A stretch of 64,000 nucleotides of DNA from Schistosoma haematobium (GCF_000699445.3 NC_067195.1:57144465-57208464); one strand, 5' to 3'. Numbered from the stretch's first letter, positions 43,418 through 56,194 are shown. Program-made: numbers and translations. The notes: generated by a model from the sequence alone, not told the origin.

Positions 43418-44398
43418 ATGACTACCTTTTCCGGTGAATTACAGCTTCTACTTGAGCAACAACAGCAGTGTTTCAAAAATAGCCAGTTAAATGTTTTAGA
43501 AAAGTTACGCACACTGTCGGTAAATCTTCCATGTTTCGGAGATGCAACAGAAGTTGGTAATTTCATTTCTCATCTGCAGACTGAGCTGGAAGACAACTGC
43601 AGAACATATGAAGCTGCCTATAAAAGCCTCTGTGAATCCCGGACGACCAGTGATGTAAACGAGACAGTTATTCATGATCCGCCCAGTTGTCCAGAAATGT
43701 CAAATTCAGAAACATTCCCTGTCGTGGGTTCAAATCCCACTGTTCCTGAAACGTGTACAGACAGTGATGTACCCAGCTCACAGGAAGAAGATCACTTATT
43801 AAATGCTCATAAATTAATTACAGTACCCTCTCACAAGGAAACAGGAAACAAATCGTGCAGTATACTGAGTCTAGCTGCTCCAAACGGTCCTCATCAGTCA
43901 ACAACAGGAGATTCTGATGAATCTTATTATCTAGATCCTCTTGTACCAGAAAATGTGTTAAATGCACCAAATGATGATCAGAAGTTTAATACAATTTTGA
44001 TGGATGTTAATTATCCCAGTGATCAACTATCCACAAATGAGATTTTCAAGGAATTCTATGATAATGTTCCAGAAGAATCGAACGTTGATGACCTCATATC
44101 AAGCGACGTTGGTCCACACTACTTAATCACTTTTAGTGACTTCTCTGTTCCATGTGACAATTATGTGTTAAATAAAGTCAAATTAATTCTAACTTGGGAA
44201 TATGAGGACCCAACATTATTTCGTGGGGAGGATGAACCCAGAAAATTTCAAAATCCGGATATCAACTCCGGATCTTCAAAAAAAAAGGAGGTGTTATGGA
44301 TGCGGAGGAATAGACCAATAATTATCATGTTAAGTCCAATGGTGTCCTTGGACTTTAAATGCACATTTCCTATTGGTCGATATCTGTTCACTTGTTGA
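43418..44398 (+). CDS. Gag-like protein copy, extended, 326 aa
   Basis: Four-G run; tail reads KKKEVLWMRRN and on into the LTR to the shared TGA. Short A-run before the ATG. Confidence 0.6.
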   Translation: MTTFSGELQLLLEQQQQCFKNSQLNVLEKLRTLSVNLPCFGDATEVGNFISHLQTELEDNCRTYEAAYKSLCESRTTSDVNETVIHDPPSCPEMSNSETFPVVGSNPTVPETCTDSDVPSSQEEDHLLNAHKLITVPSHKETGNKSCSILSLAAPNGPHQSTTGDSDESYYLDPLVPENVLNAPNDDQKFNTILMDVNYPSDQLSTNEIFKEFYDNVPEESNVDDLISSDVGPHYLITFSDFSVPCDNYVLNKVKLILTWEYEDPTLFRGEDEPRKFQNPDINSGSSKKKEVLWMRRNRPIIIMLSPMVSLDFKCTFPIGRYLFTC

Positions 44399-44836
44399 GT
44401 ATTGTACAAAATGTTGTTTTCTATTTTTATGGTACGATGTGGTATGCTTGGTTAGTATATAAATAGAGTATGTTTGAAATATAATGATTCATATCTCCGA
44501 GGCTGTGGCTTGTGTTCTGGACTCAACTGACTGGGCTAGACAGGGGAGCGAGACCAATCGAGACTCTAGGCCGTCCGTTCGTGTTTACGTGTCACTGTAA
44601 TCGATCGATATAAACGCTGCGTATCAAAACCTGCAGTCTCACCCGTTACAACAATTGGCAACCTAAAGTCATAACAATTGGCGACGGGGTGGAGAAAAAT
44701 TTTGAACCTTGTAATTGGACGAGATTCAGGCTAATTGTTTCGACCAATCAGAGTCCAGATTTATCATCAGCGTCCTTCAGCAACATTTGTCATTATCCCT
44801 ACAGTTAATTTTCATTGCTGGTGCAGAAAAGAAAAA

Positions 44837-45655
44837 ATGACTACCTTTTCCGGTGAATTACAGCTTCTACTTGAGCAACAACAGCAGTGTTTCAAAAATA
44901 GCCAGTTAAATGTTTTAGAAAAGTTACGCACACTGTCGGTAAATCTTCCATGTTTCGGAGATGCAACAGAAGTTGGTAATTTCATTTCTCATCTGCAGAC
45001 TGAGCTGGAAGACAACTGCAGAACATATGAAGCTGCCTATAAAAGCCTCTGTGAATCCCGGACGACCAGTGATGTAAACGAGACAGTTATTCATGATCCG
45101 CCCAGTTGTCCAGAAATGTCAAATTCAGAAACATTCCCTGTCGTGGGTTCAAATCCCACTGTTCCTGAAACGTGTACAGACAGTGATGTACCCAGCTCAC
45201 AGGAAGAAGATCTCTTATTAAATGCTCATAAATTAATTACAGTACCCTCTCACAAGGAAACAGGAAACAAATCGTGCAGTATACTGAGTCTAGCTGCTCC
45301 AAACGGTCCTCATCAGTCAACAACAGGAGATTCTGATGAATCTTATTATCTAGATCCTCTTGTACCAGAAAATGTGTTAAATGCACCAAATGATGATCAG
45401 AAGTTTAATACAATTTTGATGGATGTTAATTATCCCAGTGATCAACTATCCACAAATGAGATTTTCAAGGAATTCTATGATAATGTTCCAGAAGAATCGA
45501 ACGTTGATGACCTCATATCAAGCGACGTTGGTCCACACTACTTAATCACTTTTAGTGACTTCTCTGTTCCATGTGACAATTATGTGTTAAATAAAGTCAA
45601 ATTAATTCTAACTTGGGAATATGAGGACCCAACATTATTTCGTGGGGGAGGATGA
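44837..45655 (+). CDS. Gag-like protein copy with H126L, 272 aa
   Basis: Short form; Leu126. First copy of the run that carries the A allele of the leader marker (CTAATTG). Confidence 0.67.
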   Translation: MTTFSGELQLLLEQQQQCFKNSQLNVLEKLRTLSVNLPCFGDATEVGNFISHLQTELEDNCRTYEAAYKSLCESRTTSDVNETVIHDPPSCPEMSNSETFPVVGSNPTVPETCTDSDVPSSQEEDLLLNAHKLITVPSHKETGNKSCSILSLAAPNGPHQSTTGDSDESYYLDPLVPENVLNAPNDDQKFNTILMDVNYPSDQLSTNEIFKEFYDNVPEESNVDDLISSDVGPHYLITFSDFSVPCDNYVLNKVKLILTWEYEDPTLFRGGG

Positions 45656-46254
45656 ACCCAGAAAATTTCAAAATCCGGATATCAACTCCGGATCTTCAAA
45701 AAAAGGAGAGGTGTTATGGATGCGGAGGAATAGACCAATAATTATCATGTTAAGTCCAATGGTGTCCTTGGACTTTAAATGGACATTTCCTATTGGTCGA
45801 TATCTGTTCACTTGTTGAGTATTGTACAAAATGTTGTTTTCTATTTTATGGTACGATGTGGTATGCTTGGTTAGTATATAAATAGAGTATGTTTGAAATA
45901 TAATGATTCATATCTCCGAGGCTGTGGCTTGTGTTCTGGACTCAACTGACTGGGCTAGACAGGGAGCGAGACCAATCGAGACTCTAGGCCGTCCGTTCGT
46001 GTTTACGTGTCACTGTAATCGATCGATATAAACGCTGCGTATCAAAACCTGCAGTCTCACCCGTTACAACAATTGGCAACCTAAAGTCATAACAATTGGC
46101 GACGGGGTGGAGAAAAATTTTGAACCTTGTAATTGGACGAGATTCAGGCTAATTGTTTCGACCAATCAGAGTCCAGATTTATCATCAGCGTCCTTCAGCA
46201 ACATTTGTCATTATCCCTACAGTTAATTTTCATTGCTGGTGCAGAAAAGAAAAA

Positions 46255-47073
46255 ATGACTACCTTTTCCGGTGAATTACAGCTTCTACTTGAGCAACAAC
46301 AGCAGTGTTTCAAAAATAGCCAGTTAAATGTTTTAGAAAAGTTACGCACACTGTCGGTAAATCTTCCATGTTTCGGAGATGCAACAGAAGTTGGTAATTT
46401 CATTTCTCATCTGCAGACTGAGCTGGAAGACAACTGCAGAACATATGAAGCTGCCTATAAAAGCCTCTGTGAATCCCGGACGACCAGTGATGTAAACGAG
46501 ACAGTTATTCATGATCCGCCCAGTTGTCCAGAAATGTCAAATTCAGAAACATTCCCTGTCGTGGGTTCAAATCCCACTGTTCCTGAAACGTGTACAGACA
46601 GTGATGTACCCAGCTCACAGGAAGAAGATCACTTATTAAATGCTCATAAATTAATTACAGTACCCTCTCACAAGGAAACAGGAAACAAATCGTGCAGTAT
46701 ACTGAGTCTAGCTGCTCCAAACGGTCCTCATCAGTCAACAACAGGAGATTCTGATGAATCTTATTATCTAGATCCTCTTGTACCAGAAAATGTGTTAAAT
46801 GCACCAAATGATGATCAGAAGTTTAATACAATTTTGATGGATGTTAATTATCCCAGTGATCAACTATCCACAAATGAGATTTTCAAGGAATTCTATGATA
46901 ATGTTCCAGAAGAATCGAACGTTGATGACCTCATATCAAGCGACGTTGGTCCACACTACTTAATCACTTTTAGTGACTTCTCTGTTCCATGTGACAATTA
47001 TGTGTTAAATAAAGTCAAATTAATTCTAACTTGGGAATATGAGGACCCAACATTATTTCGTGGGGGAGGATGA
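46255..47073 (+). CDS. Gag-like protein copy, 272 aa
   Basis: His126, short form; followed by an LTR starting TGTTGTGG (47131). Confidence 0.68.
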   Translation: MTTFSGELQLLLEQQQQCFKNSQLNVLEKLRTLSVNLPCFGDATEVGNFISHLQTELEDNCRTYEAAYKSLCESRTTSDVNETVIHDPPSCPEMSNSETFPVVGSNPTVPETCTDSDVPSSQEEDHLLNAHKLITVPSHKETGNKSCSILSLAAPNGPHQSTTGDSDESYYLDPLVPENVLNAPNDDQKFNTILMDVNYPSDQLSTNEIFKEFYDNVPEESNVDDLISSDVGPHYLITFSDFSVPCDNYVLNKVKLILTWEYEDPTLFRGGG

Positions 47074-47673
47074 ACCCAGAAAATTTCAAAATCCGGATAT
47101 CAACTCCGGATCTTCAAAAAAAAGGGGAGGTGTTGTGGATGCGGAGGAATAGACCAATAATTATCATGTTAAGTCCAATGGTGTCCTTGGACTTTAAATG
47201 CACATTTCCTATTGGTCGATATCTGTTCACTTGTTGAGTATTGTACAAAATGTTGTTTTCTATTTTATGGTACGATGTGGTATGCTTGGTTAGTATATAA
47301 ATAGAGTATGTTTGAAATATAATGATTCATATCTCCGAGGCTGTGGCTTGTGTTCTGGACTCAACTGACTGGGCTAGACAGGGAGCGAGACCAATCGAGA
47401 CTCTAGGCCGTCCGTTCGTGTTTACGTGTCACTGTAATCGATCGATATAAACGCTGCGTATCAAAACCTGCAGTCTCACCCGTTACAACAATTGGCAACC
47501 TAAAGTCATAACAATTGGCGACGGGGTGGAGAAAAATTTTGAACCTTGTAATTGGACGAGATTCAGGCTAATTGTTTCGACCAATCAGAGTCCAGATTTA
47601 TCATCAGCGTCCTTCAGCAACATTTGTCATTATCCCTACAGTTAATTTTCATTGCTGGTGCAGAAAAGAAAAA

Positions 47674-48570
47674 ATGACTACCTTTTCCGGTGAATTACAG
47701 CTTCTACTTGAGCAACAACAGCAGTGTTTCAAAAATAGCCAGTTAAATGTTTTAGAAAAGTTACGCACACTGTCGGTAAATCTTCCATGTTTCGGAGATG
47801 CAACAGAAGTTGGTAATTTCATTTCTCATCTGCAGACTGAGCTGGAAGACAACTGCAGAACATATGAAGCTGCCTATAAAAGCCTCTGTGAATCCCGGAC
47901 GACCAGTGATGTAAACGAGACAGTTATTCATGATCCGCCCAGTTGTCCAGAAATGTCAAATTCAGAAACATTCCCTGTCGTGGGTTCAAATCCCACTGTT
48001 CCTGAAACGTGTACAGACAGTGATGTACCCAGCTCACAGGAAGAAGATCACTTATTAAATGCTCATAAATTAATTACAGTACCCGCTCACAAGGAAACAG
48101 GAAACAAATCGTGCAGTATACTGAGTCTAGCTGCTCCAAACGGTCCTCATCAGTCAACAACAGGAGATTCTGATGAATCTTATTATCTAGATCCTCTTGT
48201 ACCAGAAAATGTGTTAAATGCACCAAATGATGATCAGAAGTTTAATACAATTTTGATGGATGTTAATTATCCCAGTGATCAACTATCCACAAATGAGATT
48301 TTCAAGGAATTCTATGATAATGTTCCAGAAGAATCGAACGTTGATGACCTCATATCAAGCGACGTTGGTCCACACTACTTAATCACTTTTAGTGACTTCT
48401 CTGTTCCATGTGACAATTATGTGTTAAATAAAGTCAAATTAATTCTAACTTGGGAATATGAGGACCCAACATTATTTCGTGGGGAGGATGAACCCAGAAA
48501 ATTTCAAAATCCGGATATCAACTCCGGATCTTCAAAAAAAAGGAGAGGTGTTATGGATGCGGAGGAATAG
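47674..48570 (+). CDS. Gag-like protein copy with S138A, extended, 298 aa
   Basis: Private CCCGCT for CCCTCT gives Ser138 to Ala. Four-G run, tail ends GVMDAEE. Confidence 0.6.
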   Translation: MTTFSGELQLLLEQQQQCFKNSQLNVLEKLRTLSVNLPCFGDATEVGNFISHLQTELEDNCRTYEAAYKSLCESRTTSDVNETVIHDPPSCPEMSNSETFPVVGSNPTVPETCTDSDVPSSQEEDHLLNAHKLITVPAHKETGNKSCSILSLAAPNGPHQSTTGDSDESYYLDPLVPENVLNAPNDDQKFNTILMDVNYPSDQLSTNEIFKEFYDNVPEESNVDDLISSDVGPHYLITFSDFSVPCDNYVLNKVKLILTWEYEDPTLFRGEDEPRKFQNPDINSGSSKKRRGVMDAEE

Positions 48571-49093
48571 ACCAATAATTATCATGTTAAGTCCAATGGT
48601 GTCCTTGGACTTTAAATGCACATTTCCTATTGGTCGATATCTGTTCACTTGTTGAGTATTGTACAAAATGTTGTTTTCTATTTTTATGGTACGATGTGGT
48701 ATGCTTGGTTAGTATATAAATAGAGTATGTTTGAAATATAATGATTCATATCTCCGAGGCTGTGGCTTGTGTTCTGGACTCAACTGACTGGGCTAGACAG
48801 GGGAGCGAGACCAATCGAGACTCTAGGCCGTCCGTTCGTGTTTACGTGTCACTGTAATCGATCGATATAAACGCTGCGTATCAAAACCTGCAGTCTCACC
48901 CGTTACAACAATTGGCAACCTAAAGTCATAACAATTGGCGACGGGGTGGAGAAAAATTTTGAACCTTGTAATTGGACGAGATTCAGGCTAATTGTTTCGA
49001 CCAATCAGAGTCCAGATTTATCATCAGCGTCCTTCAGCAACATTTGTCATTATCCCTACAGTTAATTTTCATTGCTGGTGCAGAAAAGAAAAA

Positions 49094-49990
49094 ATGACTA
49101 CCTTTTCCGGTGAATTACAGCTTCTACTTGAGCAACAACAGCAGTGTTTCAAAAATAGCCAGTTAAATGTTTTAGAAAAGTTACGCACACTGTCGGTAAA
49201 TCTTCCATGTTTCGGAGATGCAACAGAAGTTGGTAATTTCATTTCTCATCTGCAGACTGAGCTGGAAGACAACTGCAGAACATATGAAGCTGCCTATAAA
49301 AGCCTCTGTGAATCCCGGACGACCAGTGATGTAAACGAGACAGTTATTCATGATCCGCCCAGTTGTCCAGAAATGTCAAATTCAGAAACATTCCCTGTCG
49401 TGGGTTCAAATCCCACTGTTCCTGAAACGTGTACAGACAGTGATGTACCCAGCTCACAGGAAGAAGATCTCTTATTAAATGCTCATAAATTAATTACAGT
49501 ACCCTCTCACAAGGAAACAGGAAACAAATCGTGCAGTATACTGAGTCTAGCTGCTCCAAACGGTCCTCATCAGTCAACAACAGGAGATTCTGATGAATCT
49601 TATTATCTAGATCCTCTTGTACCAGAAAATGTGTTAAATGCACCAAATGATGATCAGAAGTTTAATACAATTTTGATGGATGTTAATTATCCCAGTGATC
49701 AACTATCCACAAATGAGATTTTCAAGGAATTCTATGATAATGTTCCAGAAGAATCGAACGTTGATGACCTCATATCAAGCGACGTTGGTCCACACTACTT
49801 AATCACTTTTAGTGACTTCTCTGTTCCATGTGACAATTATGTGTTAAATAAAGTCAAATTAATTCTAACTTGGGAATATGAGGACCCAACATTATTTCGT
49901 GGGGAGGATGAACCCAGAAAATTTCAAAATCCGGATATCAACTCCGGATCTTCAAGAAAAAGGAGAGGTGTTATGGATGCGGAGGAATAG
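49094..49990 (+). CDS. Gag-like protein copy with H126L, extended, 298 aa
   Basis: Leu126, four-G run, polypurine tract with internal G (SRKRRG), like the minus copy at 23280-24176. Confidence 0.6.
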   Translation: MTTFSGELQLLLEQQQQCFKNSQLNVLEKLRTLSVNLPCFGDATEVGNFISHLQTELEDNCRTYEAAYKSLCESRTTSDVNETVIHDPPSCPEMSNSETFPVVGSNPTVPETCTDSDVPSSQEEDLLLNAHKLITVPSHKETGNKSCSILSLAAPNGPHQSTTGDSDESYYLDPLVPENVLNAPNDDQKFNTILMDVNYPSDQLSTNEIFKEFYDNVPEESNVDDLISSDVGPHYLITFSDFSVPCDNYVLNKVKLILTWEYEDPTLFRGEDEPRKFQNPDINSGSSRKRRGVMDAEE

Positions 49991-50513
49991 ACCAATAATT
50001 ATCATGTTAAGTCCAATGGTGTCCTTGGACTTTAAATGCACATTTCCTATTGGTCGATATCTGTTCACTTGTTGAGTATTGTACAAAATGTTGTTTTCTA
50101 TTTTTATGGTACGATGTGGTATGCTTGGTTAGTATATAAATAGAGTATGTTTGAAATATAATGATTCATATCTCCGAGGCTGTGGCTTGTGTTCTGGACT
50201 CAACTGACTGGGCTAGACAGGGGAGCGAGACCAATCGAGACTCTAGGCCGTCCGTTCGTGTTTACGTGTCACTGTAATCGATCGATATAAACGCTGCGTA
50301 TCAAAACCTGCAGTCTCACCCGTTACAACAATTGGCAACCTAAAGTCATAACAATTGGCGACGGGGTGGAGAAAAATTTTGAACCTTGTAATTGGACGAG
50401 ATTCAGGCTAATTGTTTCGACCAATCAGAGTCCAGATTTATCATCAGCGTCCTTCAGCAACATTTGTCATTATCCCTACAGTTAATTTTCATTGCTGGTG
50501 CAGAAAAGAAAAA

Positions 50514-51332
50514 ATGACTACCTTTTCCGGTGAATTACAGCTTCTACTTGAGCAACAACAGCAGTGTTTCAAAAATAGCCAGTTAAATGTTTTAGAAAAG
50601 TTACGCACACTGTCGGTAAATCTTCCATGTTTCGGAGATGCAACAGAAGTTGGTAATTTCATTTCTCATCTGCAGACTGAGCTGGAAGACAACTGCAGAA
50701 CATATGAAGCTGCCTATAAAAGCCTCTGTGAATCCCGGACGACCAGTGATGTAAACGAGACAGTTATTCATGATCCGCCCAGTTGTCCAGAAATGTCAAA
50801 TTCAGAAACATTCCCTGTCGTGGGTTCAAATCCCACTGTTCCTGAAACGTGTACAGACAGTGATGTACCCAGCTCACAGGAAGAAGATCTCTTATTAAAT
50901 GCTCATAAATTAATTACAGTACCCTCTCACAAGGAAACAGGAAACAAATCGTGCAGTATACTGAGTCTAGCTGCTCCAAACGGTCCTCATCAGTCAACAA
51001 CAGGAGATTCTGATGAATCTTATTATCTAGATCCTCTTGTACCAGAAAATGTGTTAAATGCACCAAATGATGATCAGAAGTTTAATACAATTTTGATGGA
51101 TGTTAATTATCCCAGTGATCAACTATCCACAAATGAGATTTTCAAGGAATTCTATGATAATGTTCCAGAAGAATCGAACGTTGATGACCTCATATCAAGC
51201 GACGTTGGTCCACACTACTTAATCACTTTTAGTGACTTCTCTGTTCCATGTGACAATTATGTGTTAAATAAAGTCAAATTAATTCTAACTTGGGAATATG
51301 AGGACCCAACATTATTTCGTGGGGGAGGATGA
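50514..51332 (+). CDS. Gag-like protein copy with H126L, 272 aa
   Basis: Leu126, short form; polypurine tract with internal G. Confidence 0.67.
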   Translation: MTTFSGELQLLLEQQQQCFKNSQLNVLEKLRTLSVNLPCFGDATEVGNFISHLQTELEDNCRTYEAAYKSLCESRTTSDVNETVIHDPPSCPEMSNSETFPVVGSNPTVPETCTDSDVPSSQEEDLLLNAHKLITVPSHKETGNKSCSILSLAAPNGPHQSTTGDSDESYYLDPLVPENVLNAPNDDQKFNTILMDVNYPSDQLSTNEIFKEFYDNVPEESNVDDLISSDVGPHYLITFSDFSVPCDNYVLNKVKLILTWEYEDPTLFRGGG

Positions 51333-51934
51333 ACCCAGAAAATTTCAAAATCCGGATATCAACTCCGGATCTTCAAGAAAAAGGAGAGGTGTTATGGATG
51401 CGGAGGAATAGACCAATAATTATCATGTTAAGTCCAATGGTGTCCTTGGACTTTAAATGCACATTTCCTATTGGTCGATATCTGTTCACTTGTTGAGTAT
51501 TGTACAAAATGTTGTTTTCTATTTTTATGGTACGATGTGGTATGCTTGGTTAGTATATAAATAGAGTATGTTTGAAATATAATGATTCATATCTCCGAGG
51601 CTGTGGCTTGTGTTCTGGACTCAACTGACTGGGCTAGACAGGGGAGCGAGACCAATCGAGACTCTAGGCCGTCCGTTCGTGTTTACGTGTCACTGTAATC
51701 GATCGATATAAACGCTGCGTATCAAAACCTGCAGTCTCACCCGTTACAACAATTGGCAACCTAAAGTCATAACAATTGGCGACGGGGTGGAGAAAAATTT
51801 TGAACCTTGTAATTGGACGAGATTCAGGCTAATTGTTTCGACCAATCAGAGTCCAGATTTATCATCAGCGTCCTTCAGCAACATTTGTCATTATCCCTAC
51901 AGTTAATTTTCATTGCTGGTGCAGAAAAGAAAAA

Positions 51935-52915
51935 ATGACTACCTTTTCCGGTGAATTACAGCTTCTACTTGAGCAACAACAGCAGTGTTTCAAAAATAGC
52001 CAGTTAAATGTTTTAGAAAAGTTACGCACACTGTCGGTAAATCTTCCATGTTTCGGAGATGCAACAGAAGTTGGTAATTTCATTTCTCATCTGCAGACTG
52101 AGCTGGAAGACAACTGCAGAACATATGAAGCTGCCTATAAAAGCCTCTGTGAATCCCGGACGACCAGTGATGTAAACGAGACAGTTATTCATGATCCGCC
52201 CAGTTGTCCAGAAATGTCAAATTCAGAAACATTCCCTGTCGTGGGTTCAAATCCCACTGTTCCTGAAACGTGTACAGACAGTGATGTACCCAGCTCACAG
52301 GAAGAAGATCACTTATTAAATGCTCATAAATTAATTACAGTACCCTCTCACAAGGAAACAGGAAACAAATCGTGCAGTATACTGAGTCTAGCTGCTCCAA
52401 ACGGTCCTCATCAGTCAACAACAGGAGATTCTGATGAATCTTATTATCTAGATCCTCTTGTACCAGAAAATGTGTTAAATGCACCAAATGATGATCAGAA
52501 GTTTAATACAATTTTGATGGATGTTAATTATCCCAGTGATCAACTATCCACAAATGAGATTTTCAAGGAATTCTATGATAATGTTCCAGAAGAATCGAAC
52601 GTTGATGACCTCATATCAAGCGACGTTGGTCCACACTACTTAATCACTTTTAGTGACTTCTCTGTTCCATGTGACAATTATGTGTTAAATAAAGTCAAAT
52701 TAATTCTAACTTGGGAATATGAGGACCCAACATTATTTCGTGGGGAGGATGAACCCAGAAAATTTCAAAATCCGGATATCAACTCCGGATCTTCAAAAAA
52801 AAGGGAGGTGTTATGGATGCGGAGGAATAGACCAATAATTATCATGTTAAGTCCAATGGTGTCCTTGGACTTTAAATGCACATTTCCTATTGGTCGATAT
52901 CTGTTCACTTGTTGA
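51935..52915 (+). CDS. Gag-like protein copy, extended, 326 aa
   Basis: His126, four-G run; tail KKREVLWMRRN into the LTR. Confidence 0.6.
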   Translation: MTTFSGELQLLLEQQQQCFKNSQLNVLEKLRTLSVNLPCFGDATEVGNFISHLQTELEDNCRTYEAAYKSLCESRTTSDVNETVIHDPPSCPEMSNSETFPVVGSNPTVPETCTDSDVPSSQEEDHLLNAHKLITVPSHKETGNKSCSILSLAAPNGPHQSTTGDSDESYYLDPLVPENVLNAPNDDQKFNTILMDVNYPSDQLSTNEIFKEFYDNVPEESNVDDLISSDVGPHYLITFSDFSVPCDNYVLNKVKLILTWEYEDPTLFRGEDEPRKFQNPDINSGSSKKREVLWMRRNRPIIIMLSPMVSLDFKCTFPIGRYLFTC

Positions 52916-53353
52916 GTATTGTACAAAATGTTGTTTTCTATTTTTATGGTACGATGTGGTATGCTTGGTTAGTATATAAATAGAGTATGTTTGAAATATA
53001 ATGATTCATATCTCCGAGGCTGTGGCTTGTGTTCTGGACTCAACTGACTGGGCTAGACAGGGGAGCGAGACCAATCGAGACTCTAGGCCGTCCGTTCGTG
53101 TTTACGTGTCACTGTAATCGATCGATATAAACGCTGCGTATCAAAACCTGCAGTCTCACCCGTTACAACAATTGGCAACCTAAAGTCATAACAATTGGCG
53201 ACGGGGTGGAGAAAAATTTTGAACCTTGTAATTGGACGAGATTCAGGCTAATTGTTTCGACCAATCAGAGTCCAGATTTATCATCAGCGTCCTTCAGCAA
53301 CATTTGTCATTATCCCTACAGTTAATTTTCATTGCTGGTGCAGAAAAGAAAAA

Positions 53354-54172
53354 ATGACTACCTTTTCCGGTGAATTACAGCTTCTACTTGAGCAACAACA
53401 GCAGTGTTTCAAAAATAGCCAGTTAAATGTTTTAGAAAAGTTACGCACACTGTCGGTAAATCTTCCATGTTTCGGAGATGCAACAGAAGTTGGTAATTTC
53501 ATTTCTCATCTGCAGACTGAGCTGGAAGACAACTGCAGAACATATGAAGCTGCCTATAAAAGCCTCTGTGAATCCCGGACGACCAGTGATGTAAACGAGA
53601 CAGTTATTCATGATCCGCCCAGTTGTCCAGAAATGTCAAATTCAGAAACATTCCCTGTCGTGGGTTCAAATCCCACTGTTCCTGAAACGTGTACAGACAG
53701 TGATGTACCCAGCTCACAGGAAGAAGATCTCTTATTAAATGCTCATAAATTAATTACAGTACCCTCTCACAAGGAAACAGGAAACAAATCGTGCAGTATA
53801 CTGAGTCTAGCTGCTCCAAACGGTCCTCATCAGTCAACAACAGGAGATTCTGATGAATCTTATTATCTAGATCCTCTTGTACCAGAAAATGTGTTAAATG
53901 CACCAAATGATGATCAGAAGTTTAATACAATTTTGATGGATGTTAATTATCCCAGTGATCAACTATCCACAAATGAGATTTTCAAGGAATTCTATGATAA
54001 TGTTCCAGAAGAATCGAACGTTGATGACCTCATATCAAGCGACGTTGGTCCACACTACTTAATCACTTTTAGTGACTTCTCTGTTCCATGTGACAATTAT
54101 GTGTTAAATAAAGTCAAATTAATTCTAACTTGGGAATATGAGGACCCAACATTATTTCGTGGGGGAGGATGA
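53354..54172 (+). CDS. Gag-like protein copy with H126L, 272 aa
   Basis: Leu126, short form; followed by the GGGGAGG form of the polypurine tract. Confidence 0.67.
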   Translation: MTTFSGELQLLLEQQQQCFKNSQLNVLEKLRTLSVNLPCFGDATEVGNFISHLQTELEDNCRTYEAAYKSLCESRTTSDVNETVIHDPPSCPEMSNSETFPVVGSNPTVPETCTDSDVPSSQEEDLLLNAHKLITVPSHKETGNKSCSILSLAAPNGPHQSTTGDSDESYYLDPLVPENVLNAPNDDQKFNTILMDVNYPSDQLSTNEIFKEFYDNVPEESNVDDLISSDVGPHYLITFSDFSVPCDNYVLNKVKLILTWEYEDPTLFRGGG

Positions 54173-54772
54173 ACCCAGAAAATTTCAAAATCCGGATATC
54201 AACTCCGGATCTTCAAAAAAAGGGGAGGTGTTATGGATGCGGAGGAATAGACCAATAATTATCATGTTAAGTCCAATGGTGTCCTTGGACTTTAAATGCA
54301 CATTTCCTATTGGTCGATATCTGTTCACTTGTTGAGTATTGTACAAAATGTTGTTTTCTATTTTATGGTACGATGTGGTATGCTTGGTTAGTATATAAAT
54401 AGAGTATGTTTGAAATATAATGATTCATATCTCCGAGGCTGTGGCTTGTGTTCTGGACTCAACTGACTGGGCTAGACAGGGGAGCGAGACCAATCGAGAC
54501 TCTAGGCCGTCCGTTCGTGTTTACGTGTCACTGTAATCGATCGATATAAACGCTGCGTATCAAAACCTGCAGTCTCACCCGTTACAACAATTGGCAACCT
54601 AAAGTCATAACAATTGGCGACGGGGTGGAGAAAAATTTTGAACCTTGTAATTGGACGAGATTCAGGCTAGTTGTTTCGACCAATCAGAGTCCAGATTTAT
54701 CATCAGCGTCCTTCAGCAACATTTGTCATTATCCCTACAGTTAATTTTCATTGCTGGTGCAGAAAAGAAAAA

Positions 54773-55591
54773 ATGACTACCTTTTCCGGTGAATTACAGC
54801 TTCTACTTGAGCAACAACAGCAGTGTTTCAAAAATAGCCAGTTAAATGTTTTAGAAAAGTTACGCACACTGTCGGTAAATCTTCCATGTTTCGGAGATGC
54901 AACAGAAGTTGGTAATTTCATTTCTCATCTGCAGACTGAGCTGGAAGACAACTGCAGAACATATGAAGCTGCCTATAAAAGCCTCTGTGAATCCCGGACG
55001 ACCAGTGATGTAAACGAGACAGTTATTCATGATCCGCCCAGTTGTCCAGAAATGTCAAATTCAGAAACATTCCCTGTCGTGGGTTCAAATCCCACTGTTC
55101 CTGAAACGTGTACAGACAGTGATGTACCCAGCTCACAGGAAGAAGATCTCTTATTAAATGCTCATAAATTAATTACAGTACCCTCTCACAAGGAAACAGG
55201 AAACAAATCGTGCAGTATACTGAGTCTAGCTGCTCCAAACGGTCCTCATCAGTCAACAACAGGAGATTCTGATGAATCTTATTATCTAGATCCTCTTGTA
55301 CCAGAAAATGTGTTAAATGCACCAAATGATGATCAGAAGTTTAATACAATTTTGATGGATGTTAATTATCCCAGTGATCAACTATCCACAAATGAGATTT
55401 TCAAGGAATTCTATGATAATGTTCCAGAAGAATCGAACGTTGATGACCTCATATCAAGCGACGTTGGTCCACACTACTTAATCACTTTTAGTGACTTCTC
55501 TGTTCCATGTGACAATTATGTGTTAAATAAAGTCAAATTAATTCTAACTTGGGAATATGAGGACCCAACATTATTTCGTGGGGGAGGATGA
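54773..55591 (+). CDS. Gag-like protein copy with H126L, 272 aa
   Basis: Leu126 with the G allele of the leader marker; short form. The LTR after it has GGACATTT for GCACATTT. Confidence 0.67.
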   Translation: MTTFSGELQLLLEQQQQCFKNSQLNVLEKLRTLSVNLPCFGDATEVGNFISHLQTELEDNCRTYEAAYKSLCESRTTSDVNETVIHDPPSCPEMSNSETFPVVGSNPTVPETCTDSDVPSSQEEDLLLNAHKLITVPSHKETGNKSCSILSLAAPNGPHQSTTGDSDESYYLDPLVPENVLNAPNDDQKFNTILMDVNYPSDQLSTNEIFKEFYDNVPEESNVDDLISSDVGPHYLITFSDFSVPCDNYVLNKVKLILTWEYEDPTLFRGGG

Positions 55592-56194
55592 ACCCAGAAA
55601 ATTTCAAAATCCGGATATCAACTCCGGATCTTCAAAAAAAAAGGGGAGGTGTTATGGATGCGGAGGAATAGACCAATAATTATCATGTTAAGTCCAATGG
55701 TGTCCTTGGACTTTAAATGGACATTTCCTATTGGTCGATATCTGTTCACTTGTTGAGTATTGTACAAAATGTTGTTTTCTATTTTTATGGTACGATGTGG
55801 TATGCTTGATTAGTATATAAATAGAGTATGTTTGAAATATAATGATTCATATCTCCGAGGCTGTGGCTTGTGTTCTGGACTCAACTGACTGGGCTAGACA
55901 GGGGAGCGAGACCAATCGAGACTCTAGGCCGTCCGTTCGTGTTTACGTGTCACTGTAATCGATCGATATAAACGCTGCGTATCAAAACCTGCAGTCTCAC
56001 CCGTTACAACAATTGGCAACCTAAAGTCATAACAATTGGCGACGGGGTGGAGAAAAATTTTGAACCTTGTAATTGGACGAGATTCAGGCTAGTTGTTTCG
56101 ACCAATCAGAGTCCAGATTTATCATCAGCGTCCTTCAGCAACATTTGTCATTATCCCTACAGTTAATTTTCATTGCTGGTGCAGAAAAGAAAAA